Shown here: piece by piece, positions 7,019 through 14,089 of the stretch
Position numbering within the stretch: the stretch's first letter is position 1
How the letters are laid out: the number at the start of each line of letters is the position of its first letter
Assembly (NCBI GenBank): GCA_016870535.1
Contig: VGBK01000011.1
Location: 1-34,750 of the forward strand
Reading direction: 5' to 3'
Source of the DNA: Actinomycetota bacterium
GTDB lineage: Bacteria; Actinomycetota; Acidimicrobiia; Spongiisociales; UBA11373
Length of the DNA stretch: 34,750 bases
Notes under the pieces: generated by a model
Databases searched by the model: none
What the model was told of the DNA's origin: nothing
What the model saw: the letters and a program-made list of their open reading frames with translations, nothing else
Program-made: the position numbers and the translations under genes

Positions 7019-7617
7019 AGTTCAAGGCGCTGCCGTTGCACTTCGACCGCCGGACCGCGCTGGGCCTCGGCCTGGCCCTCGTCGCCGGCATCCTGGTGTT
7101 CTCGATCACCCGCCCCCCGGCCACCATCCCCGTCCTGGTCGCCGATGGCCCCCTGCCCGCCGGGATCCCCCTGGGTGACCTGCCCGTCGGCGTGCGCCGG
7201 GTGGCCGACGCGGCCGGCTTGGTGGCTGAGGACGCCGCCGCCGACCTGGAAGGGTGGACGCTGGCCGCCCCCCTCGCCGCCGGCGAGCCTCTGCTCCCCT
7301 CCCTGCTGCGCTCCCCCGAGCGCGGCGTCCGGCCCTTCGTGCTGGCCCTCTCCCTGGAGCGCGACCGCGCCGTCCTCGGGGAACTTCAGGCCGGCGACCT
7401 GGTGGACGTGTACGTGACCGTCACCGGCGACGCGGGCCCCCCGGAAGCCCGCCGGGCGGCGGAGGCGGTCTACGTGGTGGCGGTGGGGGCGCCCGTCTCG
7501 GGCCTGGCCGGCGAGGCGCGCGTCGACCTCCTGCTGGCGGTGGATGACGCGCTCGCCGCCGTCCTGGTCGCCGCCCGCGCCCAGGGGGATCTCGACCTGG
7601 TGCGGGTGTCGCGGTGA
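7015..7617 (+). CDS. SAF-domain pilus assembly protein (CpaB/RcpC-like)
   Basis: A 200-residue protein. An N-terminal membrane anchor (ALGLGLALVAGILVFSI, about 14-30) is followed by a SAF domain (TIPVLVADGPLPAGIPLGDLPV, about 37-58, and onward through LAAPLAAGEPLLPSLL). A C-terminal LQAGDLVDVYVTVT strand (about 125-138) resembles the RcpC/CpaB region. In Gram-negative Tad systems CpaB works with the outer-membrane secretin. In Actinomycetota there is no secretin, and this protein presumably organises the pilus outside the membrane. It overlaps the genes on both sides by four bases (GTGA at each junction). At 200 residues it is shorter than typical proteobacterial CpaB (about 250-300). Confidence 0.8.
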   Translation: MKFKALPLHFDRRTALGLGLALVAGILVFSITRPPATIPVLVADGPLPAGIPLGDLPVGVRRVADAAGLVAEDAAADLEGWTLAAPLAAGEPLLPSLLRSPERGVRPFVLALSLERDRAVLGELQAGDLVDVYVTVTGDAGPPEARRAAEAVYVVAVGAPVSGLAGEARVDLLLAVDDALAAVLVAARAQGDLDLVRVSR

Positions 7618-8657
7618 CCCCGCGGGTCGCCACCGTCCTGTCGGCCCGCGACTGGGAGAGCGGCCTGGTGGTGCAGGCCAAGGAGACCGCCGAACTGCGT
7701 CTGGTGCTGCGGGCCTACCGGCCGGAGGAGGTGGAGGAGGAGGCCCACCGCCTCGACGTGGTGGTGGCGGGAGCCGAGACCACCTGGGTGACGCCGGCGC
7801 GCCTCGCCGCCTGGCGCCGTCGCGGCCTGCGGGTGGTAGGCATCTTCCCCTGCGGCGACGACCCCGCTCGCCGCCGCCTGGTGGCCGGCGGAGCCGACCG
7901 GGTGCTCCCCGACGACACCCCGGCCGGCGAGGTGGTGCGCGTCATCCGCCTGCTGCAGCCGGCGACCGCCGTGGCCCCGGCCCCGGCCGCCGGCCGGGTG
8001 GCCCTGGTCACCGGCCCTCGCGGGGCCCCGGGGAGGACCGAGGTCGCCCTGGCCCTCGCCCTGCGCTGGGCCGCCCGGCAGCGCACCCTGCTCCTGGACC
8101 TCGACCTCGACGCTCCCGGGCTGGCGGTGCGCCTGGGACGGGCCCCTCGCCCCGACCTCCTCGACGCCGCCGAGGCGGTCCACGAGACCGGTGCCCTGCC
8201 CCCGCGCCTGGTCGTTCCGTTCGGGCCGCTGGGCGTGGTGGTGGGCTCCACCCGACGCGACGACGGCCTCCTTCCGCCGCACGCCGCCGCCGACGTCGCC
8301 GCTGCGGCCGCCGCCCTGGCGGAGGTCGTGGTGCTCGACGCCGGCGCCCGCGGCGGTGACGACCCACTGGTGAAGGGAGCCGACCTCGCCGTCCTGGTGG
8401 CCGAGGCCTCCCCCGTAGGACTGGTGCGCGCCGCCCGCCAGGTGGCCGACTGGGCCGGCCCGCAGCCGCATCTCGTGCTCAACCGGGTACGCGCCTCCCA
8501 GGCCGCCGAGGTAGTTGCCGCCGCCCGGCGCTGGACCGGGCTCGAACCGGCGGCCGTCGTCCCCGAGCGCTCCGCCATCACCGCCGCGTCGCGCGCCGCC
8601 CGCTGCCCCGCCCGCTCCCTGCACCGGGCCCTGCGTCGCCTGGAGCCCCGAGGGTGA
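7614..8657 (+). CDS. tadZ: TadZ/CpaE-like ParA/MinD-family ATPase, degenerate P-loop
   Basis: A 347-residue pilus-localisation ATPase homologue. Residues 1-115 form a receiver-like (atypical response regulator) N-domain. The deviant-Walker ATPase fold begins at about 125 with VALVTGPRGAPGRTEVALALA, where a canonical protein would have KGGVGKT. Neither the signature Lys nor the P-loop Lys is present. The following LLLDLDLDAPGLAVRLG (about 158-174) and LVLNRVRA (about 285) match the family. TadZ proteins place the secretion ATPase at its cell site, often without hydrolysis. It overlaps cpaB and tadA by four bases each, so the operon is tightly coupled. Confidence 0.82.
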   Translation: MTPRVATVLSARDWESGLVVQAKETAELRLVLRAYRPEEVEEEAHRLDVVVAGAETTWVTPARLAAWRRRGLRVVGIFPCGDDPARRRLVAGGADRVLPDDTPAGEVVRVIRLLQPATAVAPAPAAGRVALVTGPRGAPGRTEVALALALRWAARQRTLLLDLDLDAPGLAVRLGRAPRPDLLDAAEAVHETGALPPRLVVPFGPLGVVVGSTRRDDGLLPPHAAADVAAAAAALAEVVVLDAGARGGDDPLVKGADLAVLVAEASPVGLVRAARQVADWAGPQPHLVLNRVRASQAAEVVAAARRWTGLEPAAVVPERSAITAASRAARCPARSLHRALRRLEPRG

Positions 8658-9661
8658 GCCAGCACCGGTTCGGGTTCCTCGCCTCCCTGCTCGACGATCC
8701 CGACGTCGAGGAGATCATCGTGCTCGGCGGCCGTCGGACCTTCGTGGTGCGGGGCGGGACCAAGGAACTGCTGCCCGAGGTGGCCGACCCCGAGCAGGTA
8801 CGCCGCATCGCCGACCAGTTGCTGGCCGGCACGGGACGCCGCCTCGACCTGGCCGACCCCATCGTCTCGGCGCAGCTGGCCGACGGGAGCCGGGTGCACC
8901 TCACCGGGCCACCGGTGACTCATGCCGATCGTCTCAACATCCAGGTGCGCAAGTTCGTGCTCCGGGCCGCCCGCCTCGAGGACCTGGCCGGCCGGGGCGC
9001 CCTCGCGCCCGACGCCGCCCGCCTCCTGGCCGAAGCGGTGCGCGCCGACCGCACCATCCTGGTCGCCGGGTCCCCGGGGGCGGGCAAGACGACGCTGGTC
9101 AACTGCCTCCTCGCCGAAGTCCCCCCGGAACGGCGTGTGGTGACCTGCGAGGAGGTCTTCGAGGTCCAGGCCGACCTGCCGGACATGACCCAGATGCAGA
9201 CCCGGCCCGCCGGCCTGGACGGCGGCGGCGCCATCACCCTGCGCGACCTGGTGCGCGAGGCGCTGCGCCAGCGCCCCGATCGCATCGTGGTGGGCGAAGT
9301 CCGCGGCCCGGAGGCCCTCGACATGATCATGGCCCTGAATGCCGGCTGCTCCGGCTTCGCCACCCTCCACGCCAACTCGGCGCGCGACGCCCTCGAGAAA
9401 CTGGTGGGTTACTGCATGCTGGCCGGGGAGAACGTGGCCGAGGCGTTCGTGCGGCGCGCCGTGGCGGCGGTGGCCGACCTGGTGGTATTCCTCCGCCGCA
9501 CTCCGGCGGGGAGGCACGTCGAGGAGATAGTGGGGGTTCCCTCGCAACTCGAAGCGGGGGTCTTCACCACCGAAGTGCTGTGGGCCCGCCAGGGCGGAGG
9601 GAGCCACCGGAGAGCCACCCCGGCGAAAGCCGCCCTCGCCGCCGCCGAGGTGGGCCGATGA
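8654..9661 (+). CDS. tadA: TadA/CpaF-type secretion ATPase
   Basis: Hexameric motor ATPase of the type IV/Tad pilus, cytoplasmic face of the membrane. It has Walker A GSPGAGKTTL at about 138-147, an Asp-box region ERRVVTCEEVFEVQ at about 160-173, Walker B RIVVGEVRGPEALDMI at about 211-226, and the His box FATLHANSARDALEKL at about 235-250. All catalytic features are intact, so this one powers assembly even though the neighbouring TadZ-like protein has a degenerate P-loop. The 335 residues are compact compared with proteobacterial CpaF (about 450), with a shortened N-terminal domain, as is usual in actinobacterial copies. GTG start overlaps the previous stop and its own stop overlaps the ATG of tadB. 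Confidence 0.93.
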   Translation: MSQHRFGFLASLLDDPDVEEIIVLGGRRTFVVRGGTKELLPEVADPEQVRRIADQLLAGTGRRLDLADPIVSAQLADGSRVHLTGPPVTHADRLNIQVRKFVLRAARLEDLAGRGALAPDAARLLAEAVRADRTILVAGSPGAGKTTLVNCLLAEVPPERRVVTCEEVFEVQADLPDMTQMQTRPAGLDGGGAITLRDLVREALRQRPDRIVVGEVRGPEALDMIMALNAGCSGFATLHANSARDALEKLVGYCMLAGENVAEAFVRRAVAAVADLVVFLRRTPAGRHVEEIVGVPSQLEAGVFTTEVLWARQGGGSHRRATPAKAALAAAEVGR

Positions 9662-10458
9662 GGGGCGCCGCGGTGCTGCTCGCCGCCGCCGCCGCCGCCG
9701 TCCTGGCCGGCCTTCCCCTGCCCCAACTCCGCCGCCTGCCTCGCCTCCGCCCCGCCGCCGCCGCCGGCGGCCTGGCCGCCGGCGGAGGGTCGGCCCTGCT
9801 GGCCCTCGGCCTCGGCGGCAGCCCCGCCGTCGCCGGGGCGCTGGGCGTCATGGGCGCCGTCGTCCCCGCCCTCATCGCCCGAGGCCGGGCCCGCCGCGCC
9901 GTGGAGCAGGCGGCGGGCCGGTGGCCCGACTTCCTCGCCGCCCTCCGGAGCCGCCTCTCGGCCGGCGAGTCCCTCCCGGACGCCGTCGCCGCTGCCGCCG
10001 CCGCCGCCGGCCACCGCCTCGCCGCCCTGGCGCGGCACCTCAACGAAGGGACCGCCGCCGGCCGGTCGTTCCCCGCCATCCTGGCCGAGGTCAGAGCCGA
10101 GTGGGCCGACCCCCTGGCCGACCGCGTCCTCACCACCCTGGCCGCCGCCGCCGGCATCGGCGGGGAGCGGGTGGGCGCCGTGCTGGGAAGCCTCGCCGGG
10201 TCGGTCGCCGACGAACTGCGCCTCCGTCGCGCCCATCACGCCGCCCTCACCGAGCAGCGCCTCACCGCCGGGGTGGCGCTCGCCGCCCCCTGGGCCCTGC
10301 TTCTCCTCACCACGGCCACCAACCCCCAGGCGGCGGCGGCCTACGCCACCCCCACGGGCACCCTGGTGGTCCTGGCCGGCTTCGGCGCCACCTCGGCCGG
10401 CTTCTGGCTGTCGCGCCGGGCAGCGCGCCTCTCGCTGATGCCGAGGGTCTTCACATGA
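9658..10458 (+). CDS. tadB: TadB-type pilus assembly membrane protein
   Basis: Inner-membrane platform protein of the Tad pilus with a type II secretion F domain. The 266 residues start with Ala-rich transmembrane segments (about 3-20 and 38-75), then the cytoplasmic F domain with WPDFLAALRSRLSAGESLPDAVAAAA at about 89-114 and a helical hairpin ending GSLAGSVADELRLRRAHHAALTEQR. It closes with two transmembrane helices (about 203-220 and 230-252). It pairs with TadC, encoded directly downstream with an ATGA overlap. Product composition is extreme (Ala, Gly, Arg, Leu) but follows the local GC content. Confidence 0.85.
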   Translation: MRGAAVLLAAAAAAVLAGLPLPQLRRLPRLRPAAAAGGLAAGGGSALLALGLGGSPAVAGALGVMGAVVPALIARGRARRAVEQAAGRWPDFLAALRSRLSAGESLPDAVAAAAAAAGHRLAALARHLNEGTAAGRSFPAILAEVRAEWADPLADRVLTTLAAAAGIGGERVGAVLGSLAGSVADELRLRRAHHAALTEQRLTAGVALAAPWALLLLTTATNPQAAAAYATPTGTLVVLAGFGATSAGFWLSRRAARLSLMPRVFT

Positions 10459-11249
10459 CGGCCGCCCTCGCCGCCGCCCTGCTCGCCGGCACCGGCCTCT
10501 TCCTGGTGACGGTGAGGCGCCGGCCCCTCACCCTCGGCGAACGGGTCGGCGGTTTCCTCAGCCCGGCCCCCGGTCCCCCGCCGCAGGAGGTCCCGCGCCG
10601 GAGGCTCGGGCCCGAAGGGGTAGCCCGCCTGGCCGCCGCCGGCGCCGGAGCCGGGGTGGGCGCGCTCCTCGCCGCCGGCCACCTCTTCATCTCCGCCACA
10701 CCGGCGCAGGCCCCGGCTCTCATCGGACTGGGCGCCGGCGGCGGAGTGCTCCTCCACCGCATCCGCCGGAAGCGGACGGCGGAGCAGAGGGCCTCCCGCC
10801 TGCTGCGGGAGCTGCCCACGGTGGCCGACACCCTCGCCCTGTCGGTGCTGGCGGGCGAGTCGGTGGGCGGCGCCGTCGAGCGCTTCACCGCCGCCTCCCG
10901 GGGGATGGCCGCCGAGGAACTGGCGGTGGTGCTGGCGGCCCACCGGGCCGGCGACGGCCTGGCCGATGCCCTCGCCCGGGCCTCGGCCGAGGCGGCGCAC
11001 CCCGAGGCGGGGCGCCTCTACGACCTGCTCGGCCACGCCCACCGCACGGGAGGACGCCTCGCCGAGGCGCTGGCCGACCTGGCGGTGGACTACCGCGCCG
11101 CCCTGGCGCGCGACCTGACCGCCGAGGGGGGCCGCCGGGCCCTGGCCTCCTACGGCCCCATCCTGGCCCTCATGGTCCCCGTCACCCTGCTCTTCCTCAT
11201 GTATCCGACCCTGGCAGGGCTCGGCGCCCTGTCGTCCCCCTACCCGTGA
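10455..11249 (+). CDS. tadC: TadC-type pilus assembly membrane protein
   Basis: Second F-domain platform protein (264 residues). Transmembrane segments lie at about 2-18, 57-95 and, after the F domain, at about 240-262 (YGPILALMVPVTLLFLMYP). The F domain contains LLRELPTVADTLALSVLAGESVGGAVERF at about 116-144 and the AHRTGGRLAEALADLA hairpin at about 198-213. It shares a four-base overlap with tadB. A GTG at 11246 also overlaps its stop, but that frame is not coding in its first part; the real next gene is the pilin at 11262, 12 bases after the stop. Confidence 0.85.
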   Translation: MTAALAAALLAGTGLFLVTVRRRPLTLGERVGGFLSPAPGPPPQEVPRRRLGPEGVARLAAAGAGAGVGALLAAGHLFISATPAQAPALIGLGAGGGVLLHRIRRKRTAEQRASRLLRELPTVADTLALSVLAGESVGGAVERFTAASRGMAAEELAVVLAAHRAGDGLADALARASAEAAHPEAGRLYDLLGHAHRTGGRLAEALADLAVDYRAALARDLTAEGGRRALASYGPILALMVPVTLLFLMYPTLAGLGALSSPYP

Positions 11250-11261
11250 AAGGAGCAACCC

Positions 11262-11447
11262 GTGCTCGCACTATTCGCCTGGATCGCCGCCCACCGCAGC
11301 GACGACCGGGGCGTCACCACCGTGGAATGGCTGGGCATGGCCGCCATCGCGGTGATCATCGTCGCCTTCCTTCTCCCCCAGGTGCGCAGCGGCGCCCGGG
11401 ACATCTGGCAGTCGGTCACCGGCCACCTCTCCGGCATCTTCCCCTAG
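11262..11447 (+). CDS. flp: Flp-type class IVb pilin
   Basis: A 61-residue major pilin precursor. A 17-residue leader ends in DDRG. The prepilin cleavage motif G/VTTVEW follows, with Glu at +5 and Trp at +6 (usually Phe or Tyr), then one hydrophobic helix (LGMAAIAVIIVAFLLPQV) and a short tail. AAAGGAG stands 9 bases before the GTG, the best ribosome-binding site in the operon, which fits a major subunit needed in excess. No prepilin peptidase is in the window, so it must be supplied from elsewhere. Confidence 0.88.
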   Translation: MLALFAWIAAHRSDDRGVTTVEWLGMAAIAVIIVAFLLPQVRSGARDIWQSVTGHLSGIFP

Positions 11448-11803
11448 ACCGGGGCTCGGCGATCATCGAAGGCCTGGCCGGCATGGTGCTGGCCTTCGTG
11501 CTGCTCACCCTCATCGTCCAGGTCGCCGGGGCGGCGGTGGCGCGCCACACCGCCGAAGCGGCGGTGAGCGCCGGGGCGCGCCGCGCCGCCCGCCCCGGCG
11601 CGGTGGCCGCCCAAGAGGAGCACCGCCTCGCCGCCGACCTGGCCGCCGCCCTGCCCGGTGCCACCGGCGTCCGGGTGTCCGTGGACCTGCGCCCCCGCCT
11701 GGCTTTGGCCACCGCCAGCTTCCGCTGGCGGCCCCCGGGCCCCGACTGGCGGCCCTTCACCATCGCGGTGCGGGCCGCCGTGCCCCGGGTCGTGCCGCCA
11801 TGA
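11405..11803 (+). CDS. TadE-like minor pilin (start uncertain, overlaps pilin gene)
   Basis: A pseudopilin-like protein whose recognisable part begins LDRGSAIIEGLAGMVLAFVLLTLIVQVAG: a G/SAIIE processing-type motif (Glu at +5), then a transmembrane helix and an extracytoplasmic Arg/Ala-rich domain of about 85 residues ending at an ATGA overlap with the next gene. LDRG is read directly across the pilin stop, so translation must start inside the pilin gene. There is no ATG, GTG or TTG in the right place: CTG at 11405 is the nearest candidate, ATG at 11483 would discard the motif, and the open frame runs back to a GTG at 11246. The real start, or a frameshift, is unresolved. Confidence 0.65.
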   Translation: MAVGHRPPLRHLPLDRGSAIIEGLAGMVLAFVLLTLIVQVAGAAVARHTAEAAVSAGARRAARPGAVAAQEEHRLAADLAAALPGATGVRVSVDLRPRLALATASFRWRPPGPDWRPFTIAVRAAVPRVVPP

Positions 11804-12153
11804 GCCGGGGCAGTGCCCTGGTCGACACCCTGGTCGCTGCCTTCGTCACCGCCCTGCTGCTGCAGGTGGCGGCCGGCGCCGCCCATCTCCAGGCGGCCGG
11901 GGAGCAGGTGCAGGAGGCGGCCGTTGCCGCCGCGGCCTGGACGGCCCGCCACGGCGACCGGGCGGGAGGCCTCACCCTGGCGCAGGCGCTCGCCCCCGAC
12001 GCCGACAGCGTGGCTCTCCGTTTCGTCCCCGAGGGAGTGTCGGTGGTCATCCGCCGCCGCGTCCCCCTCATAGGGCCGGGCGGGGAGGTGGCGCCGCTGG
12101 TGGTGGGACGAGCGGTCGTCGGCGTCAGCCCCTACCGGAGCCGCCGTGAGTGA
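11800..12153 (+). CDS. TadE-like minor pilin with Asp in the processing motif
   Basis: 117 residues. MSRGSALVDTLVAAFVTALLLQVAAGAAHLQ gives a G/SALVD motif (Asp instead of Glu at +5) and a single N-terminal transmembrane helix. An extracytoplasmic beta-rich domain follows (SVALRFVPEGVSVVIRRRVPL, about 70-90). The very short leader (MSRG) and the ATGA overlap with the preceding TadE-like gene are typical of Tad minor pilin sets. It is likely a pseudopilin that primes or anchors the pilus. Confidence 0.75.
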   Translation: MSRGSALVDTLVAAFVTALLLQVAAGAAHLQAAGEQVQEAAVAAAAWTARHGDRAGGLTLAQALAPDADSVALRFVPEGVSVVIRRRVPLIGPGGEVAPLVVGRAVVGVSPYRSRRE

Positions 12154-12541
12154 GCGCGGCACCGTGCTGCCCGTCCTCGCCCTGCTCATGGTGGGCGGCG
12201 CCCTGGCGGTGGCTCTCGCCGTCGAGGTGGGGCGCGCCACCGCCGCCTGGCGCGAGGCTTCGTTCGCCGCCGACGCCGCGGCGGAGGCCGGCGCCGCGGT
12301 CCTCGACCCCGCCCAGGCCTACGAGGGCCGGATCCGCCTCGATCCTCGGCTCGCCGAGGCAGAGGCGGTGGCCGCCGCCCTGGCGGCTCGCCCGCGCCCG
12401 GGCCGTCGCGCCGCGGCGGCCGCCACCGCGGCCCGGATCTGCGTCACCGTGCGCCAGCCGTTCCCCCCGGGGCTGCTGGCGCCCTTCCTGTGGACCCGGC
12501 AGATCGTCACCACCGGCTGCGCATCGCCGCGCCGCGGCTGA
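12146..12541 (+). CDS. TadG/TadE-like protein, last gene of the pilus operon
   Basis: 131 residues starting at a GTG that overlaps the previous gene by 8 bases. SERGTVLPVLALLMVGGALAVALAVEVGRATA is an N-terminal membrane helix following RG, but position +5 after the Gly is Val rather than Glu or Asp. The Tad-locus minor-protein feature AAWREASFAADAAAEAGAAVLD (about 33-54) is present and is diagnostic for the TadG/TadE-like (putative Flp pilus-assembly) family. Two Cys near the end (ICVTV, TGCAS) may pair. It has no von Willebrand domain, unlike full TadG, so it is a short version. Confidence 0.75.
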   Translation: MSERGTVLPVLALLMVGGALAVALAVEVGRATAAWREASFAADAAAEAGAAVLDPAQAYEGRIRLDPRLAEAEAVAAALAARPRPGRRAAAAATAARICVTVRQPFPPGLLAPFLWTRQIVTTGCASPRRG

Positions 12542-12716
12542 AGCGACTCGCCGCCGAGCCCGTCCGCGCCGGAGCGCCTTCCTCGGCCCCGGTCCCTCTC
12601 CGCGCCCCGGCGGCCTCCCCGTCCGCCGTCGTTGCTCGCCGGGCGTCCCGGGTCCGGCTCCCCCCTTCTTTCGGCCCTGGCGGCGGCCCCCCCCGCCGGG
12701 CAGGCTGCTCTCCGGC

Positions 12717-13286
12717 ATGACCTTCTCCCCGCAGACCGAGGACCGCCTGCGGCAGGCTTTCAAGCACCTGAACCGCTTCATGGTGCTCATGTTCCGCCTG
12801 GGCCTGGGACGCCGGCTGCAGTTCTGGCCGCGGGTCACGGGGCAGATCCTGGTGCTGGTGCACCGCGGGAGGAAGACCGGCGTCACCCGGCGCACCCCCC
12901 TCAACTTCGCCTGCGTGGACGGCGACCTCTACGTGCTCGCCGGCTTCGGGGCGGTCTCCGACTGGTACCGCAACGTCAAGGCCCGACCCCAGGTGGAGGT
13001 GTGGATGCCCGACGGGTGGTGGGAGGCGGTGGCCGAGGAGGCGAGCGACCATCCCGAGCGGCTGCGGATCCTGCGAGCCGTCCTGGTGGGCAGCGGCTTC
13101 GCCGCCTACGCCTTCGGAATCAGCCCCCGCCTCCCCGACGAGCGCCTGGCCGAGATCTCCACCGGGTACCGCCTGGTCCACCTGCGACGCACCGCGGCTC
13201 GCACCGGCCCGGGGGGACCGGACGACCTGGCCTGGGTCTGGCCGGCGGCGGCCTTCCTGCTCCTCCTCCGCCGGCGGCGGCGCTAG
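12717..13286 (+). CDS. deazaflavin (F420)-dependent nitroreductase-family protein (Ddn-like) with C-terminal anchor
   Basis: A split-barrel flavin/F420-binding protein of 189 residues. It has VLVHRGRKTGVTRRTPLNFACVDGDLYVLAGFGA at about 43-76 and DWYRNVKARPQVEVWMPDGWW at about 82-102, the conserved core of the Ddn family, which uses reduced F420 (or another flavin) to reduce varied substrates. The last 20 residues are WVWPAAAFLLLL followed by five Arg, a likely tail anchor. The start at ATG 12717 has no strong ribosome-binding site. It sits alone between the pilus operon and the convergent ABC exporter genes, with which its stop overlaps by four bases (CTAG). Confidence 0.85.
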   Translation: MTFSPQTEDRLRQAFKHLNRFMVLMFRLGLGRRLQFWPRVTGQILVLVHRGRKTGVTRRTPLNFACVDGDLYVLAGFGAVSDWYRNVKARPQVEVWMPDGWWEAVAEEASDHPERLRILRAVLVGSGFAAYAFGISPRLPDERLAEISTGYRLVHLRRTAARTGPGGPDDLAWVWPAAAFLLLLRRRRR

Positions 13287-14089
13287 ACCGCCAGGTCGCG
13301 TCGTTCCAGCGCCATCCCGCCGAGCACGGGCAGCGCCACGACCACCGCCGCCAGCACCCCGGCATGCGCCCACTCGATGCCGTTCAGCAGCGGCGCCGCC
13401 GCGGCGTAGTAGTACCAGGGAGAGGCCTTCTGGAAGGTTCCCAGCCACGTAACGATGTCCGCCAGCGAGAACACCAGGTAGGCGGCCAGCGCCGCCGCCG
13501 ACGCCGCCGCAATGGCCATCCCGCGGCGCCCGGTGGCGGCTCCCACCCCCAGCGCCAGCGAGCCGAACACCAGGGCGATGAGCACCGCCCCCAGCGTGGC
13601 GGCCGCCAGGTACCCGGGATCGAGGCCCATCCCGAAGGCGGCTCCGGCCACGAGGATGGCCAGGTAGTTCACCAGGCCGATCAGAGAAGTGAGAGTGGCC
13701 ATGGCGGCGAACTGCTCCCCCAGCCACCGGCGCCGCGACAGGGGCCCGGCCAGCATCAGGTCCAGGGTGCCCTCCTCCTCCTCGCCGGCTACGGCCCGCG
13801 CCCCGAAGCCGACGGCGAAGATCATTAGGAGCAGCGGGAGCACCAGCGAGAACAATTCCATGTGCAGGAACCCCGGCCCGGTGCCCAGCGAGATCCCCTC
13901 GACCATGTTGAACATGGCCCGCAGCGCCTCGGGGTAGCTCTCGAACACCTCCTGGAACCGGGCGGCGTTGTCGGAGAAGGTGGGAAAGGCGCTGCCCAGG
14001 AAGAGCAGGTACACGAAGGAACCGCCCACCCACCAGGCCAGGGCGCGCCGCCGGCTCCAGATGGCCGCACCGAACACGCTACGCAGCAT
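13283..14089 (-). CDS. ABC-2 type transporter permease
   Basis: Membrane half of an exporter, 268 residues with about six transmembrane helices: after residue 18 (LAWWVGGSFVYLLFL), and at about 90-108, 130-155, 165-190, 200-220 and 245-262. A cytoplasmic EEEEGTLDLMLAGPLSRRRWLGEQ stretch (about 108-131) is the conserved coupling region of ABC-2 permeases, which meets the ATPase. Between the first two helices is an extracytoplasmic segment with FQEVFESYPEALRAMFN, often seen in this subfamily. The ATG overlaps the end of the ATPase gene by 11 bases, so the two are co-translated. Substrate unknown; drug, antibiotic or lipid export are the usual options. Confidence 0.87.
   Translation of the reverse strand: MLRSVFGAAIWSRRRALAWWVGGSFVYLLFLGSAFPTFSDNAARFQEVFESYPEALRAMFNMVEGISLGTGPGFLHMELFSLVLPLLLMIFAVGFGARAVAGEEEEGTLDLMLAGPLSRRRWLGEQFAAMATLTSLIGLVNYLAILVAGAAFGMGLDPGYLAAATLGAVLIALVFGSLALGVGAATGRRGMAIAAASAAALAAYLVFSLADIVTWLGTFQKASPWYYYAAAAPLLNGIEWAHAGVLAAVVVALPVLGGMALERRDLAV

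Noticed and set aside
12542-12716. Small gene between the pilus operon and the Ddn-like gene
   Set aside because: Open frames there are Pro/Arg/Ala-rich with no start signal, and none has a recognisable motif.
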